From positions 124,001-188,000 of the forward strand of contig JAFKGR010000012.1 in assembly GCA_017307735.1 (NCBI GenBank): DNA of 64,000 bases, in the 5' to 3' direction. Below the pieces are notes generated by a model. That model had not been told where the DNA came from, did not search any database, and was given only the letters and a program-made list of their open reading frames with translations. Within the stretch, counting starts at the first letter, position 1, and the number at the start of each line of letters is the position of its first letter. The DNA comes from Chitinophagaceae bacterium. Lineage in GTDB: Bacteria; Bacteroidota; Bacteroidia; Chitinophagales; Chitinophagaceae. The position numbers and the translations under genes are program-made. This document shows, piece by piece, positions 55,225-64,000 of the stretch.

Positions 55225-55662
55225 CTAAAAATAAAGAAAACAGAAGCTATAAACATGATGAAATAAAATGACCAGGACAAAGTATTATCACCGTTTTCTT
55301 TGTCCGGCCCTTTCAATTAAAGAAATCTGTCAGGGAAAACCGTTGAATACCCAAAAATAACAACTGCTGTTTCATCTTGCCGTTTGCTCTGTTCTACTGA
55401 ATTTTAGCTTACCTCTAAAGAATCTTGTATAAAAAGGAAGAGATTGAAAGATAAAGATTGTATCCATCTGCTATCAGTAGATTCTCTATACCTGCACTAT
55501 ACCATTTTCGCCCGGCTATTCAGAATGGCACGGAAAAGGTTTGAAGTATCATGGTCAAAAATATTCATGGTGACCAAACCGCTATAAGAAAAATAAATTC
55601 TCTCACGAAGCATATCTGAGACCTTTTAAGAAGGTTAAATACAAAAAAGATTGTCTATGTTT

Positions 55663-55684
55663 AAAATACAGCATGCTGTATTTT
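55663..55684. promoter_or_regulatory. Perfect 22-base palindrome
   Basis: The left half AAAATACAGCA is the exact reverse complement of the right half. With no loop it suits binding of a dimeric protein better than an RNA hairpin. It lies 224 bases before the J-domain-like gene. Confidence 0.7.
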
Positions 55685-55820
55685 CGATGCTGGTCAGGTC
55701 TGACGTTCATCAGTATTTTATCAACCTCAACTTTTTTCTACCCGAAAAGTTTAATAAGATTCACTGCATTGTTTCTCTTCTTTGAGTACAAATAATTTAA
55801 ACGTTCACTTTCTGAAAATG

Positions 55821-55875
55821 GTAGCTATTTTAGCTACTTTTGATTCTATACCCCAAACAGCAATAGTTGCTGTTT
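55821..55875. promoter_or_regulatory. Two perfect inverted repeats in front of the J-domain-like gene
   Basis: GTAGCTA-TTT-TAGCTAC (55821-55837) and AAACAGCAA-TAG-TTGCTGTTT (55855-55875). Both have 3-base centres. They lie 33-87 bases upstream of the ATG, where a promoter would be, so they could be operators or leader hairpins. Confidence 0.6.
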
Positions 55876-55907
55876 CCGGTATATTGCCAAAACCCGCTCA
55901 ATAAGAT

Positions 55908-56729
55908 ATGGCCGATAACCAAAAAGAGGAATTGCTGACCAGTTTTGATATACTCAGGACAGAATATATAAAATTGCTGAATGATAAAGATGTATTACTC
56001 AATTGGGGGAAGCCGCAGTTAGAAGCTCTGTATTCGGTAAAAATCGGGGTTTACCAGGTTCAACTTTTGCAAATGCAGTTGAATATTCAGGCGCTCAAAC
56101 GCAAGTTGGAAATGGCCAGAAGTCTGACTGCAAGGGGAATGCCTTTGGATGTAAATGCAATTGAGCTGATTGTTGCCGAAGAGCTTGCTGAAGCTGAAAT
56201 GCAAATTATGGAACAGGCAGGAAAAATAGCATCCGATAAGGAATTACTTTCTAATTTGGAATCTCCCCAAAGGAGCGCTGAATTGAGAAGCCTTTTCAGG
56301 CAGTTGGCTAAAAGTCTTCATCCTGATGTCAATCCGGAATTAACACCCGAACAGGTTCAACTTTGGAATACCGTAAAACAGGCGTATAAAAGCGGAGACA
56401 TAAAGAGACTAAAAGCATTGAAAATTGTTTATGATAAAGAGTTAAATAAATTCGACCTAAAGATTGCAGAACTTTCAGAAGAGGATTTATCATTGAGACT
56501 TGAGGTATTAAAGGAGGGTATCAAAGTGCTGAATGATGAAATTATCAAAATAAAAGATTCTTTTCCCTTTGATATGGAAGATAAAATTAAAGATGAAAAC
56601 TGGGTTAAAAGCGAAAAAGAAAACATCGAAATGGAGATTGCAAAATTACGTTCCCTGGAGAGAGAACTAATTCTTGAGTATGAGTCAATAATAAATAATT
56701 ATGGAGGATCAAAACCGGAGCTTAATTAA
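55908..56729 (+). CDS. J-domain-like protein with flanking coiled-coil regions
   Basis: A 273-residue soluble, mostly helical protein. Residues 120-170 look like a J-domain: LRSLFRQLAKSLHPDVNPEL with H138-P-D140, the motif that stimulates Hsp70 ATPase, and a closing VKQAYKSGDIKRLKAL helix. Helix I of a classic J-domain is not clear. Long helices lie before (QLLQMQLNIQALKRKLEMA) and after (LRLEVLKEGIKVLNDEIIKI). It probably recruits DnaK to a client. The start of the HIRAN gene lies inside its last 29 bases, so the products probably act together. Confidence 0.72.
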   Translation: MADNQKEELLTSFDILRTEYIKLLNDKDVLLNWGKPQLEALYSVKIGVYQVQLLQMQLNIQALKRKLEMARSLTARGMPLDVNAIELIVAEELAEAEMQIMEQAGKIASDKELLSNLESPQRSAELRSLFRQLAKSLHPDVNPELTPEQVQLWNTVKQAYKSGDIKRLKALKIVYDKELNKFDLKIAELSEEDLSLRLEVLKEGIKVLNDEIIKIKDSFPFDMEDKIKDENWVKSEKENIEMEIAKLRSLERELILEYESIINNYGGSKPELN

Positions 56730-57093
56730 AGTAAATTCCTCTTTGCTGGCGGCATTGAGCAAAGGAACCCTCAGTATAAATGTAATGCCCAAAGATATTC
56801 TTGTGTTGGAATCTCTGGTGGCAGGGACGTCGTTCAGGAATTTGAAAGATGTTGAAAAATCGTTGAATAAGTCCGTCAGGCTTGAACTCAAAAGAGAACC
56901 CGATAACAAATATGATGATTTTGCCGTTGCGCTTTATTTTAAAAAAAACAAAGTTGGATTTTTACCGAGAGATAAGAACGAAACAATAGGCAGACTGATA
57001 GATGCTGGCAAGTCATTCTTTGCAACGATTACTGCAAAAGAGTGGGAGGGCAATTGGTTGAAAATTGAAATACAGGTGTATTTGAAAGATTGA
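56701..57093 (+). CDS. HIRAN-domain protein
   Basis: A 130-residue protein; residues 35-125 are a HIRAN domain: VAGTSFRNL, VRLELKREPDNKYDDFAVALYF, KVGFLPRDKNETIGRLIDAGKSFFATI. In eukaryotic HLTF this domain binds 3' DNA ends at stalled forks; in bacteria it occurs alone or with nuclease and helicase domains. It overlaps the J-domain-like gene by 29 bases. Partner and substrate are unknown; DNA repair or defence are guesses. Confidence 0.83.
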   Translation: MEDQNRSLIKVNSSLLAALSKGTLSINVMPKDILVLESLVAGTSFRNLKDVEKSLNKSVRLELKREPDNKYDDFAVALYFKKNKVGFLPRDKNETIGRLIDAGKSFFATITAKEWEGNWLKIEIQVYLKD

Positions 57094-57435
57094 AAAAAAA
57101 TTATATCCGGGTTATTATTCAAAATTGAAAGAATAGCCCTATTTCAAGAGAATCCGAATCATCTTTTTTATTTTGTTGGTTTGTTTTTCAGACAGGAAAA
57201 ACCACCTAATCAGAAAGTAATTTGTCAGGCAAACTGTTTACTTTTTTTGCATGTACAATCAGTATGCTTTCTTACATTTATACTGATACATTCTGGTTGG
57301 TGATACCTCTTTAGGGTATTGGCGGAATTTACCTGCCGGTTGTTTTATATTTCATTTTCCATATCCTGTGTAGATAATCTTGTGATGACTAAGAGAATGA
57401 TTTGATTCAGAATTTTTAACAGTACAAAACAATCT
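57094..57435. other. Intergenic stretch of 342 bases, nothing seen
   Basis: It lies between the convergent ends of the HIRAN and GH97 genes. It is AT-rich with no notable frame and no strong terminator hairpin. Confidence 0.5.
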
Positions 57436-59574
<2,139 letters not shown>

Positions 59575-59605
59575 TTATTCTTTGCAAAGGAAATGATTTT
59601 TCCTG

Positions 59606-60124
59606 TCAGGTGTTTTTATAAATATCCAGCAGGCCTTCCGGTAATTCCACGTAAATAATTTTTTTCTTTTTGTCCACTTTTTTTAAAAAAGCTTCGTGAA
59701 GGGGAATCCACGCTTCTTTTTTATCAATGGTAATTTTGCAAAGTACCTGATGCGGCTGCTCTATGACTTCTTCAATTTTTCCGATAATTTTTTCCTTTTG
59801 AACGATTTGAAAACCCAGTAATGAAATAGCTGTCTGTGGTGAGGCGAGCCGGTGAAAATCATCTTCGCTTAACCAGACTTCTTTTTTCAGGTATTTTGCA
59901 GCTTTTTCTTTTGAATCAATTCCCTCGAGCAAAATGAAAGATTCTTCTTCGTTCTTTGCTTTTGAGCGTACAATAAACCAGGGGATAAATGAATTTTTTT
60001 TATCCTCAAGAAAAACGGGAGCGCCTTTTTCAAAAGTGCATTTTTTGCCGAGGGAATGTTTTAAAATCATTTCACCTTCAAATCCGTGAGAGGCTGCCAG
60101 TTTGCCGATTTTGAAATACTCCAT
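59606..60124 (-). CDS. rimM: Ribosome maturation factor RimM
   Basis: The ATG at 60124 (MEYFKIGKLAASHGFEGEMILKHS) is preferred; an upstream TTG lies within the -7 box. The 172-residue protein has the RimM N-terminal barrel (IGKLAASHGFEGE) and PRC-barrel C-terminal domain (ISLLGFQIVQKEKIIGKIEEV ... AWIPLHEAFLKKVDKKKKIIYVELPEGLL). It helps process 16S rRNA and assemble the 30S head by binding S19. In many bacteria it is with rpsP-trmD; here it is alone. Confidence 0.95.
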   Translation of the reverse strand: MEYFKIGKLAASHGFEGEMILKHSLGKKCTFEKGAPVFLEDKKNSFIPWFIVRSKAKNEEESFILLEGIDSKEKAAKYLKKEVWLSEDDFHRLASPQTAISLLGFQIVQKEKIIGKIEEVIEQPHQVLCKITIDKKEAWIPLHEAFLKKVDKKKKIIYVELPEGLLDIYKNT

Positions 60125-60130
60125 TGAAAG

Positions 60131-60138
60131 CAAAAATA
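60131..60138 (-). promoter_or_regulatory. Putative -7 promoter box of rimM
   Basis: The minus strand reads TATTTTTG just 6 bases before the ATG at 60124, which would give a leaderless or nearly leaderless message. Confidence 0.4.
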
Positions 60139-60233
60139 AATAAACAGGTTAGTTTTATTCGGATTTTAGCCAGGCAGAAAAAAGTTATTGGTTTGAGAAA
60201 TTTGGAAAGTTAACCAGCCAATTAAAATTGTTA

Positions 60234-60241
60234 CTTTTGCG
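60234..60241 (+). promoter_or_regulatory. Putative -7 promoter box of the agmatinase-family gene
   Basis: TACTTTTG matches TAnnTTTG exactly, 23 bases upstream of the ATG at 60265. A TTTG lies at 60203, somewhat farther than the usual -33 spacing. Confidence 0.5.
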
Positions 60242-60264
60242 CGCCTCAAAAATTGAAATAGAAA

Positions 60265-61311
60265 ATGGCTGATTTGTCAAATTTTGATCCCAATTCTGCC
60301 GGTAACCCGAATAATAATATTTTCGGTTTGCCATTCAGTGAAGAAGAGTCAGGAGTTGTGATTCTACCCATCCCCTGGGAAGTGTCTGTGAGTTATAAGG
60401 CTGGTACTTCCAGAGCTCCGGAGAATATTTTTAAAGCAAGTTATCAGGTGGACCTGATTGATAATGATTTTCCTGACGGTTGGAAAAAGGGAATCTTTAT
60501 GCAGGAACCCGACGATGAAATTTCGCAAAAAGGAGATTACCTGCGCAAAGAGGCTGAATTGTATATCAAATTTGTTACTGACGGCCACGATCTGTGTGAA
60601 AGTAAATTCATGACCAAAGTACTGAATGAACTGAATGAAGGAGGCGCATTTTTGAATGACTGGGTTTATGGGAAATGTAAAGATTTGTTAGAAAGGGGCA
60701 AACTGGTTGGCTTGCTGGGCGGCGACCACAGTACCCCTTTGGGATATTATAAAGCTTTGGGAGAAAAGTATTCTTCATTTGGGATCCTGCATATCGATGC
60801 CCATTGTGATTTGCGGGAAGCCTATGAAGGAATGACCTATTCTCATGCTTCCATTATGTACAATGCACTGAATGAAGTGCCTGCCATTTCAGGAATTGTA
60901 CAGGTGGGAACACGTGATTATTCTCTCAGTGAAATTGATTTTATTAAAGACAGCAACGGCAGGGTGGTTACCTTTTTTGACAAGGATCTGAAAGAGAGGC
61001 AATATGATGGTGAAACCTGGAAAAAAATCTGTGAAGATATAGTTGACCGGCTTCCGGAAAATGTGTATTTAAGTTTTGATATTGACGGGCTGGATCCAAA
61101 ACTTTGTCCAAATACGGGCACTCCGGTCCAGGGCGGATTGGAAACTGAGGAAGTATATTATCTGTTGCGTACCATGCTCAGAAAAGGTAAAAAATTAATC
61201 GGATTTGATTTGGTTGAAGTAGGGGTGAGCACAAGTGAATGGGATGAAAATGTGGGGGCGCGTGTTCTGTTTAAGCTTTGTAATCTATTAATGCGTAGTA
61301 ATGAAAACTAA
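60265..61311 (+). CDS. Arginase/agmatinase-family ureohydrolase
   Basis: A 348-residue enzyme with all Mn2+ ligands of the ureohydrolase family: GGD154-H155, D178-A-H180-C-D182 and D272-I-D274 (SFDIDGLDP). It splits a guanidino group to urea and an amine. The length and an N-terminal extension of about 50 residues match the agmatinase-like group of Bacteroidota, implying putrescine synthesis, but formimidoylglutamase or guanidine hydrolase activity is possible. It overlaps the following membrane-protein gene by 11 bases. Confidence 0.92.
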   Translation: MADLSNFDPNSAGNPNNNIFGLPFSEEESGVVILPIPWEVSVSYKAGTSRAPENIFKASYQVDLIDNDFPDGWKKGIFMQEPDDEISQKGDYLRKEAELYIKFVTDGHDLCESKFMTKVLNELNEGGAFLNDWVYGKCKDLLERGKLVGLLGGDHSTPLGYYKALGEKYSSFGILHIDAHCDLREAYEGMTYSHASIMYNALNEVPAISGIVQVGTRDYSLSEIDFIKDSNGRVVTFFDKDLKERQYDGETWKKICEDIVDRLPENVYLSFDIDGLDPKLCPNTGTPVQGGLETEEVYYLLRTMLRKGKKLIGFDLVEVGVSTSEWDENVGARVLFKLCNLLMRSNEN

Positions 61312-61849
61312 AGATCATTTTGTGATCGTATTGAAAAATGAGAAAATCTCTACATATAAAAAACTGGCTTTTGTTTTTGCAGGCATTAACCTTGTGCCCT
61401 TTGTTATTTTTTCTTTTTTCAAAAGCCTGATGCTTGTCGGCCTGTTGGGAGTTTTCTGTTTTATCGTCTATTTCGTTTTGAAACGTTATCTGAAAAAGAA
61501 ATATTCCGGCAGGGTTGCTGCTATTGATGAATATCTGTTTTTTTTGCTTGCATCGGTGTGGTTAATGAAGAGTGTGGTAATGGCGTTGTCTTTATTGATA
61601 ATCGGATTGTTATTCAAATTTGCTTTGAAGGAATTAAAATTTGTCTTTAAAAAAGAGGGGATCTATAAAGATTTTTTCCCGAAAAAAAAGTATGAATGGA
61701 GTGATCTGGATTTCATTATTTTAAAAGCAGGAATACTGACTATGAATTTCAAAGATGAAGGACTGATCCAGGGACCGGTTGAAAATGAATCGGAAAATGA
61801 CGAACAGGAATTTAATTCTTTCGTCCTCGAACAATTACACCAAAAATAA
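61301..61849 (+). CDS. Hypothetical membrane protein
   Basis: A 182-residue protein with about four hydrophobic helices (LAFVFAGINLVPFVIFSFF, LMLVGLLGVFCFIVYFVL, YLFFLLASVWLM, VMALSLLIIGLLFKFAL) and a C-terminal soluble PH-like segment (YEWSDLDFIILKAGILTMNFKDEG), a pattern seen in many short Bacteroidota membrane proteins. The family is not named. It overlaps the agmatinase-family gene by 11 bases, so it is co-expressed. Confidence 0.7.
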   Translation: MKTKDHFVIVLKNEKISTYKKLAFVFAGINLVPFVIFSFFKSLMLVGLLGVFCFIVYFVLKRYLKKKYSGRVAAIDEYLFFLLASVWLMKSVVMALSLLIIGLLFKFALKELKFVFKKEGIYKDFFPKKKYEWSDLDFIILKAGILTMNFKDEGLIQGPVENESENDEQEFNSFVLEQLHQK

Positions 61850-61858
61850 TCCGGGATT

Positions 61859-61999
61859 TTGCAGTAGCACTAAAAGCTACTGCAAAGTGTGTAATGGGTT
61901 GTGGGAAGCATCCCGGTAATCCCGACTTAGAAAGCCTTTGCGAAAAGGTTTTATTTGAGCATTAGGCTTTCTTAGTCGTTTTGCAGCCAACTGCAAAAT
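61859..61999. repeat. Cluster of three hairpins
   Basis: TTGCAGTAGC/GCTACTGCAA (61859-61885), GACTTAGAAAGCCT/AGGCTTTCTTAGTC with one mismatch (61924-61977), and TTTTGCAG/CTGCAAAA (about 61980-61999). The first and third share the TTGCAG sequence. They may end the agmatinase operon, or form a structured RNA. Confidence 0.75.
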
Positions 62000-62058
62000 T
62001 TGGGATAATTTCCATTTTCTGTTTGTCCACTCTTTTGCTTTTTAGGCATGCTGACTTT

Positions 62059-62094
62059 TAAAAATAAAAAAAGAGGTTACTTTTTGTAACCTCT
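62059..62094 (-). terminator. Intrinsic terminator of the Spy/CpxP-like gene
   Basis: On the minus strand AGAGGTTAC pairs with GTAACCTCT around an AAAAA loop and is followed by a long T-run (complement of the A-run at 62059-62071). It lies 52 bases beyond the stop. Confidence 0.85.
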
Positions 62095-62145
62095 GATTCG
62101 CAAAACCTGCGCTAAGAAAATGATTTGTTTTGAGGTTGCCTTCGT

Positions 62146-62625
62146 TTAAGAATCTTGTTGTTTGGGAGAATGTTTTTCGGAGTTTCCTTTTTTATTACCC
62201 CATTTTTTTCCGTTGTTTTCACTCTTTTTATTACCCCATTTTTTCCCGTTGTGCTGGCCGTCAGCTTTATATTTTTGCATCCTGTCCCTTTGTTCAGGAG
62301 TCAACACAGCACCCATTTTCTCCTGATTTGTCTTTCTGAGTTCATCCATCTTTTCTTTTTTCTGTTGGGCTGTGAGTGATTTGTCATCCACAATGGCTTT
62401 CCGGTTTTTGACGTTTTCTTCGCGGAGTGCTTTCATTTTGGCCTTTTGTTCAGGTGTAAGCTGAAGTTCCGCCATTCTTGAACGGTTGTCTTTCATTCTT
62501 TGGTCCCTACTGAAATTGGCTTTTTGTGATTTCCGTGTTGAATCTCTCCTGGATTGATTTGCCTGGGCCTGAACGCCGGCTGTAATAAAGAAGGCAGCGA
62601 AGGCAAGTAAAAGAAGTCTTTTCAT
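62146..62625 (-). CDS. Spy/CpxP-like periplasmic protein (LTxxQ family)
   Basis: A 159-residue exported protein (signal peptide to VQAQA). Helical and highly charged, with two LTPEQ/LTAQQ motifs (LTPEQKAKMKALREENVKNR, LTAQQKKEKMDELR) and a third LTPEQRDRM, the Spy/CpxP pattern. The C-terminal tail is basic and has two NGKKWGNKK repeats. Spy proteins act as ATP-independent periplasmic chaperones or metal-stress sensors. It stands alone with its own terminator. Confidence 0.85.
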   Translation of the reverse strand: MKRLLLLAFAAFFITAGVQAQANQSRRDSTRKSQKANFSRDQRMKDNRSRMAELQLTPEQKAKMKALREENVKNRKAIVDDKSLTAQQKKEKMDELRKTNQEKMGAVLTPEQRDRMQKYKADGQHNGKKWGNKKSENNGKKWGNKKGNSEKHSPKQQDS

Positions 62626-62852
62626 TTTTATAAGTTTTTATTTGTTGACTGATAGATGATATCTTGAAAAAAAAGTTTAAGAGTGCACTTGCCTTTTAAA
62701 AATATTTAACAGGAACCGGGAATTTGTTCTTTTTTCCTTACTTCCATTTCCTGAATATAAACAACTATGCAAGTATTGGTACAAAGTGATTATGCTTAAA
62801 ACCTCTTAACAGAAATCATAATCTATGAATCAATAATATTTATTGTTGATGT

Positions 62853-64000
62853 TTATCTCAGAGACAATATCTCACGGTATTTGGGTAATTGCCAAAACTG
62901 ATCATCCACAATCAGTTCCAGTTTGTCGGCATGATACCTGATGTTGTCAAAGAATGGCTTTATCTGGTCGCAATACGCCAAAGCCCTTTCTCTTGAATTC
63001 TCAATAATATTTGCCTTCTTTCTGGCTTCAATCATCAATTTCACGTTTTTATTGATGGCATTTACATGCTCTGAGATTTTCAAAAGAATTTGCTTCTGAG
63101 CTGAAATCCCGTTTTCGTCAATACCAAGTTCCTTAAGCCCTTTGATATTTTTAATCAATACATTTTGGTATTTGATGGCAGCGGGCAAAATATAAGTTCC
63201 TGACATTTCACCAATGATGCGGGATTCTATCTGAATCTTTTTGATATAGTTTTCAAGTAAAACTTCATGCCGTGCTTCCAGTTCATTTTTGCTGAAAATA
63301 TGATGCCTGCTGTACAATTGTTCTGCTTTTTCGCTCACCATGAGATCCAGCGCCAGGGGAGTGGTTTTGATATTCCCTAACCTTCTTTTTTCTGCTTCTT
63401 TTTCCCACGCATCACTGTATCCGTCTCCCTCAAATAGAATGGATTTACTTTCAATAATGAATTTTTGCACCACATGCAAAATCGCAATTTCCTTTTTCTC
63501 TCCGGCTTCAATCAGCGCGTCAACCTGGCTTTTGAAATTTACCAGGGTATCGGCCATAATGGTATTCAAAACAGTCATCGGTACTGCACAGTTTGCGGAA
63601 GCTCCTACAGCCCGGAATTCAAATTTGTTTCCTGTGAATGCAAACGGGGATGTTCTGTTGCGGTCGGTATTGTCCAGCAATAATTCCGGAATACTTTTGT
63701 GGATATCCAGCTTTAGCATCGCCTCGTCCTGTTCATCAAATTTGTCGCTTACTCTTTTCTCAATTTCTGATAATACATCTGTCAGGTACTGCCCGATAAA
63801 AATGGAAATAATTGCGGGCGGGGCTTCATTTCCCCCCAACCGGTGATCGTTTCCGGCCGAAGCAATGGAAGCACGAAGTAGATCTGAATTGTCATTCACC
63901 GCTTTAATGGTATTTACAAAGAAAGCGAGGAACATCAGATTTGTTTTGGGTGTTTTGCCGGGAGCCAGCAGATTGACACCGGTATTCGTTGCAAGGCTCC
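62853..64000 (-). CDS. glnN: Glutamine synthetase type III, C-terminal part
   Basis: The gene runs out of the window at 64000; the frame is open to 63998. The visible 382 residues begin LATNTGVNLLAPGKTPKTNL and contain NDHRLGGNEAPPAIISIFIG, the substrate-binding region specific to GSIII, and DRNRTSPFAFTGNKFEFRAVG with the catalytic Arg residues. The C-terminal 200 residues are the helical extension of this type. It makes glutamine from glutamate and ammonia. The M at 63935 is internal and not the true start. Confidence 0.96.
   Translation of the reverse strand, partial: SLATNTGVNLLAPGKTPKTNLMFLAFFVNTIKAVNDNSDLLRASIASAGNDHRLGGNEAPPAIISIFIGQYLTDVLSEIEKRVSDKFDEQDEAMLKLDIHKSIPELLLDNTDRNRTSPFAFTGNKFEFRAVGASANCAVPMTVLNTIMADTLVNFKSQVDALIEAGEKKEIAILHVVQKFIIESKSILFEGDGYSDAWEKEAEKRRLGNIKTTPLALDLMVSEKAEQLYSRHHIFSKNELEARHEVLLENYIKKIQIESRIIGEMSGTYILPAAIKYQNVLIKNIKGLKELGIDENGISAQKQILLKISEHVNAINKNVKLMIEARKKANIIENSRERALAYCDQIKPFFDNIRYHADKLELIVDDQFWQLPKYREILSLR

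Larger units (their letters stand above)
54866..55907. other. 1.04-kb region with small RNA-like unit, tRNA-like gene and inverted repeats
   Basis: No large gene is present. In order: TATATTTG box (54993), a 28-codon ORF (55008), an intrinsic terminator (55112-55140), a tRNA-like sequence (55152-55224), about 330 bases with nothing recognised, then near or perfect inverted repeats at about 55558-55594, 55621-55635, 55663-55684, 55821-55837 and 55855-55875 just before the J-domain-like gene. Confidence 0.7.

Overview
The window looks like the chromosome of a member of the Bacteroidota, probably near the Chitinophagaceae. The evidence is: two proteins with C-terminal T9SS sorting domains, a GH97 glucosidase, a type III glutamine synthetase, an S74-type tail-fibre-like protein, AT-rich intergenic DNA with -7 boxes of the form TAnnTTTG, and general lack of Shine-Dalgarno sites (hsp20 is a striking exception). 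No rRNA, prophage, CRISPR array or intact transposase was seen.

Layout. 0-8 kb: the end of nagA, a polysaccharide deacetylase, then a CzcCBA/CusCBA-type metal efflux operon with a small exported protein in front and a GNAT gene behind. 8-17 kb: rlmN, the SRP RNA, a T9SS protein, a lipoprotein, two tandem CocE/NonD hydrolases and a beta-lactamase-fold serine hydrolase. 17-21.6 kb: M20 amidohydrolase, TRIC-type channel, LLM oxidoreductase, VIT-type metal transporter, hemerythrin protein. 21.6-29 kb is an accessory region rich in repeats and decay: a five-unit array of palindrome-bearing repeats lying between two broken genes (one is hsdR), a type IIG-like restriction-methylase, a second repeat family that brackets a segment holding a small fibronectin-III protein and an excisionase-like HTH protein, and a graveyard of SDR, LLM and Dps remnants.

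29-42 kb is a stress and ion-homeostasis block: NhaA fused to a cysteine-free DsbA-like domain, AraC regulator, LigB-type dioxygenase, Dps, a lipoprotein, HdeD/DUF308 protein, P2A-type ATPase, Hsp20, a KilA-N protein and a CopB-type ATPase. 42-46 kb: surface/secreted proteins and a Crp/Fnr regulator. 46-51.3 kb: a PIN toxin with a 59-residue putative antitoxin gene, then six minus-strand genes (alpha/beta hydrolase, SDR, YceI, DsbA/FrnE, DoxX, Rossmann-like) that look like one redox-related operon. 51.6-54.9 kb: PEP-mutase family enzyme, cupin, two pseudouridine synthases.

54.9-57.1 kb is the most puzzling small locus: a promoter, 28-codon ORF and strong terminator; then a tRNA-like gene with unusual but compensating core bases; then several perfect inverted repeats; then an overlapping gene pair encoding a J-domain-like protein and a HIRAN-domain protein. 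57.4-64 kb returns to housekeeping and metabolic genes: GH97, rimM, agmatinase family, a membrane protein, a Spy/CpxP-like protein and glutamine synthetase III running off the window end.
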